From positions 1 through 64,000 of the forward strand of contig JAOGYN010000008.1 of NCBI GenBank assembly GCA_028112705.1: 64,000 nucleotides of DNA, in the 5' to 3' direction. Below the pieces are notes generated by a model. The model ran no database searches and had not been told where the DNA came from. It worked only from the letters and a program-made list of their open reading frames with translations. Each line of letters begins with the position of its first letter. Position 1 is the stretch's first letter. This document shows, piece by piece, positions 8,594-16,660 of this stretch. Source of the DNA: GCA-002712045 sp028112705. GTDB lineage: Bacteria; Pseudomonadota; Alphaproteobacteria; Rhodobacterales; Rhodobacteraceae. Position numbers and translations under genes: made by a program.

Positions 8594-9736
8594 ATGGTTT
8601 CAGACTTTATGAAAGAGAGTTTATCTTCATGCTTAGGTCCGGTGGAAAATGCATTTTGCTTGCCTCCTTTAGCTTACACTTCATCGGAAGCTTTGAATTT
8701 TGAAAGAAATTCTATTTTTGATAAGGGATGGGTGCCAATTGGAAGAGCAGATAGGCTCTTAGGTATCGGAGATTATGTGGCATTAGACATAATTGATAGA
8801 CCAGTTATTTTAATAAGGAATAATGAGAATGAACTTAATGCACTAGCTAATTCATGCCGTCACCGAGGTGCTAAGCTACTTGAAGGAACTGGAACTATAA
8901 AGGGAATAAGGTGTCCTTTTCATAGTTGGTTGTATCGAACTGACGGGACTTTGGCTGCGGCACCAAGGATGGAGAGATCAATCTCATTTCAGGACTGTTC
9001 TAATGATTTAATAAGATATGATTTAGTTGAAAGATTGGGCTTTCTGTTCATCAGTTTTCAAGAAAAACCAATAGATATTGATGATTGGTTGGGAAACTTT
9101 GCTCTGTTGCATGAAAGTTGGCCATTATCTGAGATGATAACTACCAGAACATGGACGAGAGAATTTCCTTTTAATTGGAAGTGTTTCCTAGATGTTTTCA
9201 ATGAGTATTATCATCTTCCGTTTGTGCATAGAGATAGTATTGATGCTGTTTATCATACGCCTAGAGAAGGTGATATTGTGACTGGAAACTTTGCAACGCA
9301 ATTTGGAGAAACGGACGGGACAGGCGGATTACTTGAAAGTCAACAAAATTTTGCGTTTGGCAATATGCCTGGGCTAAAAGATGACGCGTTGGTGGGTGCC
9401 CGTTATACTTGGATGTTTCCGACAATGACATTTGCGTGTTCAAATGATGCTTTATGGGTTTACGAAGCCCGACCAATTTCCGAACACACATGTGTTGTTA
9501 CTCAATCAACTTGTTTTCATCCGGATACAATAGCAAAGCAAAATTTTAAAGAAGTTGCAGCGGTTTATTATGATAGAATGGACACAGCTTTGGAGGAAGA
9601 TCTTGTCGCATTGCAAAATCAGTTTGCTGGATTAAGTTCGCCTGAAGCTAAACAAGGACCTTTTTCTCCAAATTTGGAACATAATGTGGCTGCTTTTGCA
9701 AATTGGTATTCAGAAAAAATTCTCAAAAGTTCTTAA
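8594..9736 (+). CDS. Rieske non-heme iron oxygenase, alpha subunit (quaternary-amine type)
   Basis: Oxygenase component with an N-terminal Rieske [2Fe-2S] site, C88-x-H90 and C107-x2-H110, and a C-terminal mononuclear iron site with H207 and H212 in NEYYHLPFVH and a later Asp (EEDL). The residue three before the first His, usually a bridging Asp, is Glu204, as in carnitine oxygenase CntA and related quaternary-amine oxygenases. Placement inside the carnitine-to-betaine module suggests glycine betaine (GbcA-like) or carnitine (CntA-like) as substrate; the sequence alone does not decide. No ferredoxin reductase partner is adjacent. It lies 30 bases after cdhC and 23 bases before the next start, so it is in the same operon. 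Confidence 0.72.
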   Translation: MVSDFMKESLSSCLGPVENAFCLPPLAYTSSEALNFERNSIFDKGWVPIGRADRLLGIGDYVALDIIDRPVILIRNNENELNALANSCRHRGAKLLEGTGTIKGIRCPFHSWLYRTDGTLAAAPRMERSISFQDCSNDLIRYDLVERLGFLFISFQEKPIDIDDWLGNFALLHESWPLSEMITTRTWTREFPFNWKCFLDVFNEYYHLPFVHRDSIDAVYHTPREGDIVTGNFATQFGETDGTGGLLESQQNFAFGNMPGLKDDALVGARYTWMFPTMTFACSNDALWVYEARPISEHTCVVTQSTCFHPDTIAKQNFKEVAAVYYDRMDTALEEDLVALQNQFAGLSSPEAKQGPFSPNLEHNVAAFANWYSEKILKSS

Positions 9737-9759
9737 ATGGTTATATAGGATTAACAAAT

Positions 9760-11211
9760 ATGGAAAAAACTGTAGCAATTATTGGTGGTGGAATTATTGG
9801 TGGTGGTTGGGCTGCACGGTTCACACTAAATGGATGGGATGTTAAAATTTATGATCCTGATGTACACGCAGAGAGAAAAATTGGAGAAGTTTTTGAAAAT
9901 GCTTGTAGGTCACTGCCGGGGCTTTCAGACGTTGAAATGCCAGAGCCTGGTTCTGTTAAATTTTGCAAAACTATTGGAGAAGCGGCTAAAAGTGCATCAT
10001 TTATTTTAGAGGCTGTCCCTGAAAGATTGGAGATTAAACAATCTGTTTATGCACAAGTAGAATCTGTAAATAAAACTGGTATCATAGCATCATCTACCTC
10101 AGGAATAATGCCAAGTGATCTACAAAGTAAAATGAAATACCCAGAGCGCCTAATAGTAGCGCATCCATTTAATCCTGTTTATTTATTACCATTAGTTGAA
10201 TTGGTTGCAGGAAAGAAAACAAACAATAAATATATAGAATTGGCAAAAGAACTATTAAGTAGTTTAGGTATGCATCCCCTTCACTGCCGTGTTGAAATTG
10301 AGGGGTTTCTTTCTGATAGACTTCAAGAAGCGTTATGGCGAGAAGCTCTTTGGCTTTTGCATGACAAGGTTGCGACCGCTGAAGAATTAGATGCAGCGAT
10401 TGCTTTTGGTCCGGGACTTCGGTGGGCGCAGATGGGTACTATGCAAACTTTTCATTTGGCGGGAGGCGAGGGTGGAATGAGGGCCATGCTTGCGATGTTT
10501 GGTCCTTGCTTGAAGTGGCCTTGGACCAAATTGATGGATGTACCAGAGTTAACTGATGAGTTTGTTGATATGGTGGGTGATCAATGCGACACACAATCCT
10601 CAAGTTTTTCTGCGAGAGAACTAGAAAAAATTAGAGATAATAACCTAGTTGCTACTTTGCGAGCCCTTAAGGGACAAAATTGGGGTGCTGGCAAAACACT
10701 GAATCAATATGATAAAGAAACTAGTCTAGTTCAGACCAGTATCCCTAATGTGCCATTGCTTACGGCGATGCGTGTAGTGCCTTTAGATTGGACTGATTAC
10801 AATGGTCATATGAATGAAGCTAGATATCTACAGGCTTTTTGTGATGCTACAGATAAATTTATGGAAGAAATAGGTTGTGATGTTAATTATATCAAAACTG
10901 GTGGTAGCTATTTTACCGCAGAAACACATATACGACATATAGAAGAAGTTCATGCAGGTTCAAAAATTTCCATTCAAACGACTTGTCTTAATAGTACAGA
11001 CAAGAAAATTCATATATTCCATGAGATGTTGGGTGGAGAAGGTCAATTGCTAGCTACTGGAGAGCACATACTTCTACACGTGAGTTTGACTACACGCAAA
11101 GTAAGTAAAGCTGCTAATCATATACAAGAAAGGCTTACTAAATTAACTATTGCTCATTCTAAAATTCTTAAACCAGAGGGTGTAGGTAGGTATGTGGGGC
11201 AACCTAGATGA
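9760..11211 (+). CDS. cdhA: Fused L-carnitine dehydrogenase / betainyl-CoA thioesterase
   Basis: Two-domain protein of 483 residues. Residues 1 to about 325 are a 3-hydroxyacyl-CoA-dehydrogenase-type L-carnitine dehydrogenase: NAD motif GGGIIGGGWAARF, AVPERLEIK, and HPFNPVYLLPLVELV. Residues from about 335 form a hot-dog thioesterase, with catalytic-type Asp343 in DWTDYNGHMNEARY. Known biochemistry of such fusions: the first domain makes 3-dehydrocarnitine, CdhC converts it to betainyl-CoA, and the second domain (CdhB) frees glycine betaine. ATG at 9760 is chosen over a TTG at 9703 that would overlap the Rieske gene; AGGA lies about ten bases upstream. It overlaps the following SDR by four bases (ATGA). 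Confidence 0.85.
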   Translation: MEKTVAIIGGGIIGGGWAARFTLNGWDVKIYDPDVHAERKIGEVFENACRSLPGLSDVEMPEPGSVKFCKTIGEAAKSASFILEAVPERLEIKQSVYAQVESVNKTGIIASSTSGIMPSDLQSKMKYPERLIVAHPFNPVYLLPLVELVAGKKTNNKYIELAKELLSSLGMHPLHCRVEIEGFLSDRLQEALWREALWLLHDKVATAEELDAAIAFGPGLRWAQMGTMQTFHLAGGEGGMRAMLAMFGPCLKWPWTKLMDVPELTDEFVDMVGDQCDTQSSSFSARELEKIRDNNLVATLRALKGQNWGAGKTLNQYDKETSLVQTSIPNVPLLTAMRVVPLDWTDYNGHMNEARYLQAFCDATDKFMEEIGCDVNYIKTGGSYFTAETHIRHIEEVHAGSKISIQTTCLNSTDKKIHIFHEMLGGEGQLLATGEHILLHVSLTTRKVSKAANHIQERLTKLTIAHSKILKPEGVGRYVGQPR

Positions 11212-11969
11212 AGCAACGTGTGTTAATTACAGCAGGAGCAGATGGTATAGGACTTGCGATGGCTAATTGTTTCTTAAAAAATAATGCCTCTGTGTGGGTC
11301 ACAGATATCAACCAAGAAGCCTTAAAAGCCCTGCCGGATGGAGTTCAAGGTAGTTGTGTCAATGTTTGTGATGAAGTCGGTATGCGTGATTTATTTTGTG
11401 AAATAATGCAATCTTGGGGTGGCTTAGATGTTTTGTGTGCAAATGCTGGGATAGCAGGGCCAACCGCCGCCATAGATGAAATTTCTCTCAAAGATTGGCA
11501 GAATTGTTTAAGTGTGAATTTAGATGGAACATTTATTGCCACAAAGTATGCAGCTAAAATATTTAAAAACCAGGAATATGGAGTTATAAATATAACATCT
11601 TCGACTGCTGGACAGTATGGCTATCCAAATCGCTCTCCTTATTGTGCGGCGAAATGGGGCGTTATTGGACTTATGAAAACTTTATCTATGGAACTGGGGT
11701 CTTTTGGCATAAGGGTTAATGCTATTTGTCCTGGTGCGGTGGAAGGAGAGCGAATGGAGCGTGTATTAGCTCGTGAATCAAAAGTGACTGGTTTATCCAG
11801 AGACAGAATTTATCAGGGATACTCTGTGGGCACTTCAATGCAAACATGGGTTGAGGGCAGTGATATCGCTGAAATGGCAGTATTTCTTTCCAGTAGAGAG
11901 GCAAGATACGTGTCTGGTCAAATCATTGCTGTCGATGGCCATACTTTTAATCCAAATCCACAGATGTGA
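11208..11969 (+). CDS. Short-chain dehydrogenase/reductase in the carnitine operon
   Basis: Classical SDR of 253 residues: glycine motif AGADGIGLAMA, NAG in CANAGIAG, catalytic Ser in ITSSTAG, YxxxK in YCAAK, and the C-terminal SGQIIAVDGHT. It is translationally coupled to the carnitine dehydrogenase fusion by an ATGA overlap, so it likely acts in the same pathway, perhaps on a hydroxy- or keto-acid intermediate. An HpsO-type DHPS dehydrogenase is another thought given hpsN nearby, but I see no residue that supports it. Last gene of the plus-strand island; the next gene is convergent. Confidence 0.72.
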   Translation: MKQRVLITAGADGIGLAMANCFLKNNASVWVTDINQEALKALPDGVQGSCVNVCDEVGMRDLFCEIMQSWGGLDVLCANAGIAGPTAAIDEISLKDWQNCLSVNLDGTFIATKYAAKIFKNQEYGVINITSSTAGQYGYPNRSPYCAAKWGVIGLMKTLSMELGSFGIRVNAICPGAVEGERMERVLARESKVTGLSRDRIYQGYSVGTSMQTWVEGSDIAEMAVFLSSREARYVSGQIIAVDGHTFNPNPQM

Positions 11970-12003
11970 TAATTTTTTTTATAAAAGATAAATTTTAAGG
12001 CTT

Positions 12004-12315
12004 TTAAGCGGCCTCTAATTGGCTGCGTCTTTCGCTCTCTTCTCGCGATAGCGCAACAGAAGTTCTTATTCCCTTAGAAACAAAATCCATTAGTCCGTCA
12101 ACTACCCGCTCGTTTGGATCAATACCTGCGCAAGAAAGTACTTCCCGTCCATCTCGAGATCTTGCCCAACGAGCTATAACTTCAGGCCCATTTCCAAATT
12201 TTTTATCATCGGCAATTGCGTCATCTAAAGCTGCTAATACCACAGCTGCAAATAGCTTTCTTGATCTAGAACCTTGATCGTTTGTCCAAGCTAAGTCGTT
12301 ATGATGATCGCGCAT
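12004..12315 (-). CDS. Small conserved alphaproteobacterial protein (DUF6280-like)
   Basis: 103 residues, acidic to neutral, mostly helical by composition, with no signal peptide or membrane segment. The middle (KLFAAVVLAALDDAIADDKK, WARSRDGREVLSCAGIDP) is strongly reminiscent of a short protein conserved across Rhodobacterales; I recall it as DUF6280 but cannot confirm the number. One Cys is present. An AAGGTAAAG ribosome-binding site precedes the ATG at 12315. It stands alone, convergent with the carnitine operon and divergent from efp. Function unknown. Confidence 0.7.
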   Translation of the reverse strand: MRDHHNDLAWTNDQGSRSRKLFAAVVLAALDDAIADDKKFGNGPEVIARWARSRDGREVLSCAGIDPNERVVDGLMDFVSKGIRTSVALSREESERRSQLEAA

Positions 12316-12525
12316 TTCTTTACCTTAAATTATGAGTTTAAATCTATGTTCCGAACTCTTTAGCACGAAACAATAATAATTTGTTATGTAATTATTGCAT
12401 ATCAGCTATGCTTAAAATGCATGTCTTTTTGTATTTAGGGTTTTATGATCTCTTGAGTGCTTGATTACCTAAAAGCGCACCGATATATGTCGAGTTAAAC
12501 TTATTATTTAAATTAAAGGTGATCA

Positions 12526-13089
12526 ATGGCCAAAATTAATGGAAATGAAATTCGACCTAGTTATGTTTTGGAGCATAACGAAGGTCTTTGGATTGCTGTC
12601 AAAGTTAATCATGTTAAGCCTGGAAAAGGTGGTGCCTTTGCTCAGGTTGAAATGAAAAATTTGCGAACAGGTTCCAAGCTTAATGAACGGTTCAGATCGG
12701 ATGATAAAGTTGAAAAGGCAAGGTTAGATCAAAAAGACCAACAATTCTTATATGAAAATGGTGCAATGTTGGTTTTTATGGATATGGAAACTTATGAACA
12801 GATAGAGCTGCAGTCAGATCTTTTAGGTGAACGTAGGCCGTTCCTTCAAGATGGTATGATGGTGACTATTGAATATTATGGTGAGGAGGCGTTAAATATT
12901 TCAGTTCCACAGAAAGTTACTTGTGTGGTTAAAGACACCGAACCTGCAATAAAGGGACAAACAGCTGCCAATAGCTACAAACCTGCTATATTAGATAATG
13001 GCCTTCGTATCATGATTCCACCTTTTGTCGGCCCAGAAGAATCTATTATAGTAAATACCGAAACTTTTGAATATTCAGAGCGAGCATAA
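12526..13089 (+). CDS. efp: Translation elongation factor P
   Basis: Relieves ribosome stalling at polyproline stretches. The 187-residue length and three-domain layout are standard. Domain I carries the modification loop KPGKGGAF with Lys34 at the tip, the residue beta-lysylated by EpmA in many bacteria; domains II/III have the usual PFLQDGMMVTIEYY and a C-terminal segment ending VNTETFEYSERA. An AAAGGTGATCA ribosome-binding site precedes the ATG. The modification enzymes are not in this window. The next gene is convergent, with four bases between the stop codons. Confidence 0.95.
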   Translation: MAKINGNEIRPSYVLEHNEGLWIAVKVNHVKPGKGGAFAQVEMKNLRTGSKLNERFRSDDKVEKARLDQKDQQFLYENGAMLVFMDMETYEQIELQSDLLGERRPFLQDGMMVTIEYYGEEALNISVPQKVTCVVKDTEPAIKGQTAANSYKPAILDNGLRIMIPPFVGPEESIIVNTETFEYSERA

Positions 13090-13093
13090 TATT

Positions 13094-13999
13094 TCAAAAT
13101 ACTTTTAATAATAGTAAAAGACTTAAAATAATTAACATAATACCAATGATTTCTATTTTTGTGTGTTTTTCTTTGATGAAAAAGTAAGAACCTATAAAAG
13201 TAAAAACTAATTCGATTTGGCCCAAAGCACGGACATAGGCTGCATTTTGTAATGTGAAAGCCATAAACCAGGCATAGCTTCCCAAAACCCCTGTGAGTCC
13301 GACTAAACCAGATGTTTTCCATAATTTTAATGTTTGGAATGCATCTGTTTTATTTCTAAAAGTAAACCAAACCGCCATTATAGTTGCTTGGAAAATAGTG
13401 ACAAAGGCTAGTGTCGTGGCTGCCCTGATGATAAAGTCACCTTCTAATAGTGAAAGTGAAGCTCCTCTGTATCCTACTGCACTTACACCAAAAAAAGCGC
13501 CTGCGCTTAAGCCATAAAGAGTGGTTTGATTGAAGTAATGTCTTATTGGTGACCTAAGTGTAATTGTTTTTGGTTTGGAAAGACATATTATGCCACCAAA
13601 ACTGATCAAAATTGCTAGTCCTGCGTGTAAAGATATCACCTCACCTAAAAATATTAATCCAATGATGGCTGTTTGAATTATCTCTGTTTTTGTAAATATT
13701 ATACCGATAGAGAAATTTCGTTTTGCAAAAAGCTTTATGGTAAGGATAGTTGCAAAAATTTGAGATAAGCCACCTATTAATGAAAAATAAAAAAACTTTG
13801 GTTGGGATTTTGGCAACTGGTAATCTAAATTAAGCAAGAGGAATATGAGAAAACAAAGTGCAATTGGCGCACCAAAAATAAATCTAGCAAATGTTGCGCT
13901 GGTTGGTGTTAATCCAGAAAAGTGAAGATTTCTTTGTAACATAAATCTAAAATTCTGAATAAAGGCTGCAAATATCGTTAATAGAATCCAAAGTTGCAT
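13094..13999 (-). CDS. EamA/DMT-superfamily transporter
   Basis: Ten hydrophobic segments in two EamA repeats, e.g. FARFIFGAPIALCFLIFLLL near the N-terminus and VRALGQIELVFTFIGSYFFI near the C-terminus. The latter has the conserved Glu seen in many family members. The frame opens at a GTG at 14050, but ATG at 13999 gives a membrane-start protein (MQLWILLTIF) closer to relatives; neither has a strong ribosome-binding site, so the start is uncertain. It is unrelated in detail to the other DMT protein at 2890-3798. Substrate unknown. It is convergent with efp and divergent from the MsrB-like gene. Confidence 0.75.
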   Translation of the reverse strand: MQLWILLTIFAAFIQNFRFMLQRNLHFSGLTPTSATFARFIFGAPIALCFLIFLLLNLDYQLPKSQPKFFYFSLIGGLSQIFATILTIKLFAKRNFSIGIIFTKTEIIQTAIIGLIFLGEVISLHAGLAILISFGGIICLSKPKTITLRSPIRHYFNQTTLYGLSAGAFFGVSAVGYRGASLSLLEGDFIIRAATTLAFVTIFQATIMAVWFTFRNKTDAFQTLKLWKTSGLVGLTGVLGSYAWFMAFTLQNAAYVRALGQIELVFTFIGSYFFIKEKHTKIEIIGIMLIILSLLLLLKVF

Positions 14000-14087
14000 A
14001 TTTTTTTTAAAAGCACCTATGTTGAAGAAGTAATTATGATAGTTTAGCACTAATTAATCGATGTAAATAGAGAAGGGAAAGAGCTGA

Positions 14088-14528
14088 GTGATAAATCGAT
14101 GTCGTTTCTTGATTTTTTATTTTGTTTTTATAATTGGAACTATAAACCCAATGAAATGTTTAGCCGCATTTGAAATTGTGTATTCTGAAAGAACTTGGAG
14201 AAAATTGTTAATTCCAGTTCAATTTGAAATCTTACGTAAATGGAAAACAGAACGACCTTTTTTCAACAGTTTATATGGTAAAAAATCTGATTTACTACTT
14301 TATGAATCTAAAACTAAATATGATAGTGGTACGGGTTGGCCTAGTTTTTGGGCTCTAATTACAGTAAATGTGAATTACTGCAACGATTGGTATTTTGTAA
14401 AGTTATTAACTGAAGCTCATCGCAATCGATGTGGTGGACATCTTGGGCATGTTTTTGATGATGGACCAAAACCTACAGGAAAGTGTCATTGTATTAATGG
14501 TTTAGCTTTAATTTTTAGGGAGTCTTAA
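14088..14528 (+). CDS. Secreted MsrB-like methionine sulfoxide reductase, degenerate
   Basis: Related to peptide-methionine (R)-S-oxide reductase: SGTGWPSFW near residue 83 and GGHLGHVFDDGPKPTGKCHC near the C-terminus. The Cys at about residue 135 (in CHCING) fits the catalytic position. Oddities: the N-terminal CxxC of the structural zinc site is missing along with its surrounding segment, the second zinc CxxC is reduced to one Cys (HRNRC), and RYC has become CHC. An N-terminal hydrophobic segment ending near LAA looks like a signal peptide, so the protein is probably periplasmic. The start is a GTG at 14088 with AAGGGA upstream. It may be active without zinc or be a decaying gene. meaB starts three bases after its stop. 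Confidence 0.65.
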   Translation: MINRCRFLIFYFVFIIGTINPMKCLAAFEIVYSERTWRKLLIPVQFEILRKWKTERPFFNSLYGKKSDLLLYESKTKYDSGTGWPSFWALITVNVNYCNDWYFVKLLTEAHRNRCGGHLGHVFDDGPKPTGKCHCINGLALIFRES

Positions 14529-14530
14529 GT

Positions 14531-15520
14531 TTGAGAGAAGTAGGTAAACTTAGAGAAGAAATTAAGGCAGGTAATAGACGTGCTTTAGCGAGAGCAATAA
14601 CTTTAGTTGAAAGTACTCGCGCTGATCATCGAGAAGAAGCTTTATCTTTAATGGATACTCTCCCAAATAATACAAAAAAATCAATACGTATAGGTTTAAC
14701 GGGAACTCCTGGGGTTGGAAAATCGACCTTTATTGAAAGCTTTGGAATGATGTTAATCAATCAAGGTATGAAAGTAGCCATTTTGGCTGTTGATCCGACT
14801 TCTAGAAGGTCTGGAGGCTCTATACTTGGCGATAAGACTCGAATGGAGTTGTTATCGAGAGAGCCAAAAGCATTTATACGTCCATCACCTAGTGGTGATT
14901 TACAAGGGGGCGTTGCTCTTCGTACTAGAGAAGCTATTGCGCTGTGTGAAGCCGCGCAATTTGATATAATTATTGTTGAAACTGTTGGGGTTGGGCAATC
15001 AGAAGTTATGGTTTCGGAAATGACAGATATATTTTTACTTTTGATAGCTCCTGGTGGTGGTGATGAGCTCCAAGGAGTAAAAAGGGGTATTATGGAAATT
15101 GCAGATTTAGTTTTGGTAAATAAAGCAGATGGAGACCTTGAAGCAACCGCAATGAGAACATGTGCTGACTACGCTGGCGCCTTGAGGTTACTGCGAAAAC
15201 GAAAAATTGATCCAGAAGGTTTTCCAAAAGTTATGGCTTTGTCAGCCTTGCAATCATTAGGTTTGGTTAATGCCTGGGATGAAGTTAAAAAATTAAATGA
15301 ATGGAGACACCAAAATGGCTTGTGGGCTGAAAATAGAAAGTATCAATCACTTAATTGGTTTAATTCCGAGTTGAAAAACAGAATACTCGAAAATTTTGAA
15401 GCTGATAGTGAAATTACGGTTTTAAGAAAAAGACTGGGCAATGCTGTCTTAGACGGAGAAATCACGCCAGACAGAGCAGCAGATACTATTTTAAAGACTA
15501 TTATTAAAAATAACTCCTAA
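14531..15520 (+). CDS. meaB: Methylmalonyl-CoA mutase-associated GTPase MeaB
   Basis: G3E-type GTPase that protects and reloads methylmalonyl-CoA mutase (or ethylmalonyl-CoA mutase) with adenosylcobalamin. Walker A GTPGVGKST is at about residues 58-66, with DPTSRRSGGSILGDKTRM, VETVGVGQSE and the guanine-specifying NKAD following, all typical of MeaB/ArgK. Length of 329 residues is normal. TTG start at 14531, supported by GGGAG at 14517-14521 and by the family N-terminus (LREEIKAGNRRALARAI). No mutase gene is nearby. The C-terminal dimerization arm is present. Confidence 0.92.
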   Translation: MREVGKLREEIKAGNRRALARAITLVESTRADHREEALSLMDTLPNNTKKSIRIGLTGTPGVGKSTFIESFGMMLINQGMKVAILAVDPTSRRSGGSILGDKTRMELLSREPKAFIRPSPSGDLQGGVALRTREAIALCEAAQFDIIIVETVGVGQSEVMVSEMTDIFLLLIAPGGGDELQGVKRGIMEIADLVLVNKADGDLEATAMRTCADYAGALRLLRKRKIDPEGFPKVMALSALQSLGLVNAWDEVKKLNEWRHQNGLWAENRKYQSLNWFNSELKNRILENFEADSEITVLRKRLGNAVLDGEITPDRAADTILKTIIKNNS

Positions 15521-15536
15521 GAACGATATGAATCTC

Positions 15537-15565
15537 TTGACGATTCAAGTTTGAGGGCCTATCTA
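15537..15565 (+). promoter_or_regulatory. Candidate sigma-70 promoter for rpmB with two GANTC sites
   Basis: TTGACG at 15537-15542 and TATCTA at 15560-15565 are separated by 17 bases, ideal spacing for a housekeeping promoter, about 55 bases before the rpmB start. GAATC at 15530-15534 and GATTC at 15542-15546 flank or overlap the -35 element and are possible CcrM methylation sites. The -10 match is only partial. Confidence 0.4.
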
Positions 15566-15619
15566 CGGCGTTCGAATAGACTATTGTAATTGGTTGAAAT
15601 TATTTTAAGGACAAATGCT

Positions 15620-15907
15620 ATGTCGCGTCGCTGTGAACTAACAGGAAAAGGTGTAATGGTTGGTAATAATGTGAGCCATGCAAAAAATAGAACTAAACGC
15701 CGTTTTTTACCAAATTTGAATGATGTAACGATTTTGTCTGATATACTTGACCGCTCGTTTAAGTTCCGTGTATCTGCTGCAGCTCTTAGAACTGTGGATC
15801 ACAGGGGTGGTTTAGATGGATTTATGGCAAAGGCGAAGGATGACGAATTATCCGAAAAAGCCCTAAAAGTAAAACGTGAAATTGCAAAAGCTCAGATAGC
15901 TATTTAA
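15620..15907 (+). CDS. rpmB: 50S ribosomal protein L28
   Basis: Large-subunit ribosomal protein of 95 residues. The N-terminus MSRRCELTGKGVMVGNNVSHA with KNRTKRRFLPNL is diagnostic of L28. The frame opens upstream at a TTG (15590), but ATG at 15620 follows AAGGA at 15606-15610 and gives the family N-terminus. It is the last plus-strand gene before a convergent minus-strand operon. L28 in this form has no zinc-binding CxxC pairs. Confidence 0.95.
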   Translation: MSRRCELTGKGVMVGNNVSHAKNRTKRRFLPNLNDVTILSDILDRSFKFRVSAAALRTVDHRGGLDGFMAKAKDDELSEKALKVKREIAKAQIAI

Positions 15908-15983
15908 AATTTACAGTATGTTATTTTTTGTCCCTATTACTGGTATTTAAATTTTTATTATACAAACCTTTAGTAATTAAAAG

Positions 15984-16010
15984 TACAGCATTTAGGTATT
16001 AAATGCTGTA
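15984..16010 (-). terminator. 11-bp inverted repeat overlapping the membrane-protein stop codon
   Basis: TACAGCATTTA (15984-15994) pairs perfectly with TAAATGCTGTA (16000-16010) across a five-base loop. The repeat includes the last codons and stop of the minus-strand membrane protein and is followed on that strand by CTTTTAATT, a weak U-tract. It could terminate the minus-strand operon. Confidence 0.4.
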
Positions 16011-16657
16011 AAGAAGCCAATGGCTCCTACAAGTATGAGACTAACTGCCCATACAGCATCTAGATTAAACCAAGTTTTTGATATAAATTTTAAACCCAGC
16101 CAAAAGTATACTAATGTAGCTAAACCAGCACCAATTAAAGACATAGCTAAAGTATGTACCATCGCAACAAGTAGTGCTGTCCCTATTTTACTCCCCATCA
16201 ATTGTCTTGCTGCTTCATGACCAGAATCAAAATCCTCTGGTGCGCAAAGTCCAAGAAATATTGGGACTAACATTAATCCAGCTCCGTGAGCCAACGCTGC
16301 CAAGAAAGACCATAAGGCAAGCTTTGATGGGGGTATCCGTGCTAAAAACTTAGGATGTCTGTTATTTATTAAAAGGTAAACCCCAAGTGAGACAACCAAT
16401 GCGCCAGCGAACATTCGAATTTCACTCTCCCAAACAATAAAAGAGGTTAAAATGGAAAATGGCAGTAAAATTATTAGCATTGATAGTAGGTGGCCAATAC
16501 TTAGTGCAATTATTGCCTTAAATAAGGCAGATTTTTTTCCTTCAAAAAGTGCAGCAGATACTGCAAGAGGCCAACCCATTGCAGGATTGAAACCATGATA
16601 AATGCCAGAAAAAATGACGGCCCCCCAAAGGGCCGCCAAACTATTCAAATTTTCCAT
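15992..16657 (-). CDS. Polytopic membrane protein linked to the methanethiol oxidase gene
   Basis: 221 residues with about six hydrophobic segments and conserved-looking His in or beside them: GIYHGFNPAMGWP, ALSIGHLLSM, ALAHGAGLMLVP and MVHTLAMSL. The His-in-helix pattern is loosely like NicO/UreH-type metal transporters, but I do not recognise the family. The gene starts three bases after the methanethiol oxidase stop, with no strong ribosome-binding site, so it is probably translationally coupled. That suggests a dedicated role, such as metal supply or sulfur-compound movement for the neighbouring enzymes; this is inference. Confidence 0.6.
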   Translation of the reverse strand: MENLNSLAALWGAVIFSGIYHGFNPAMGWPLAVSAALFEGKKSALFKAIIALSIGHLLSMLIILLPFSILTSFIVWESEIRMFAGALVVSLGVYLLINNRHPKFLARIPPSKLALWSFLAALAHGAGLMLVPIFLGLCAPEDFDSGHEAARQLMGSKIGTALLVAMVHTLAMSLIGAGLATLVYFWLGLKFISKTWFNLDAVWAVSLILVGAIGFFTAFNT

Positions 16658-16660
16658 TTA

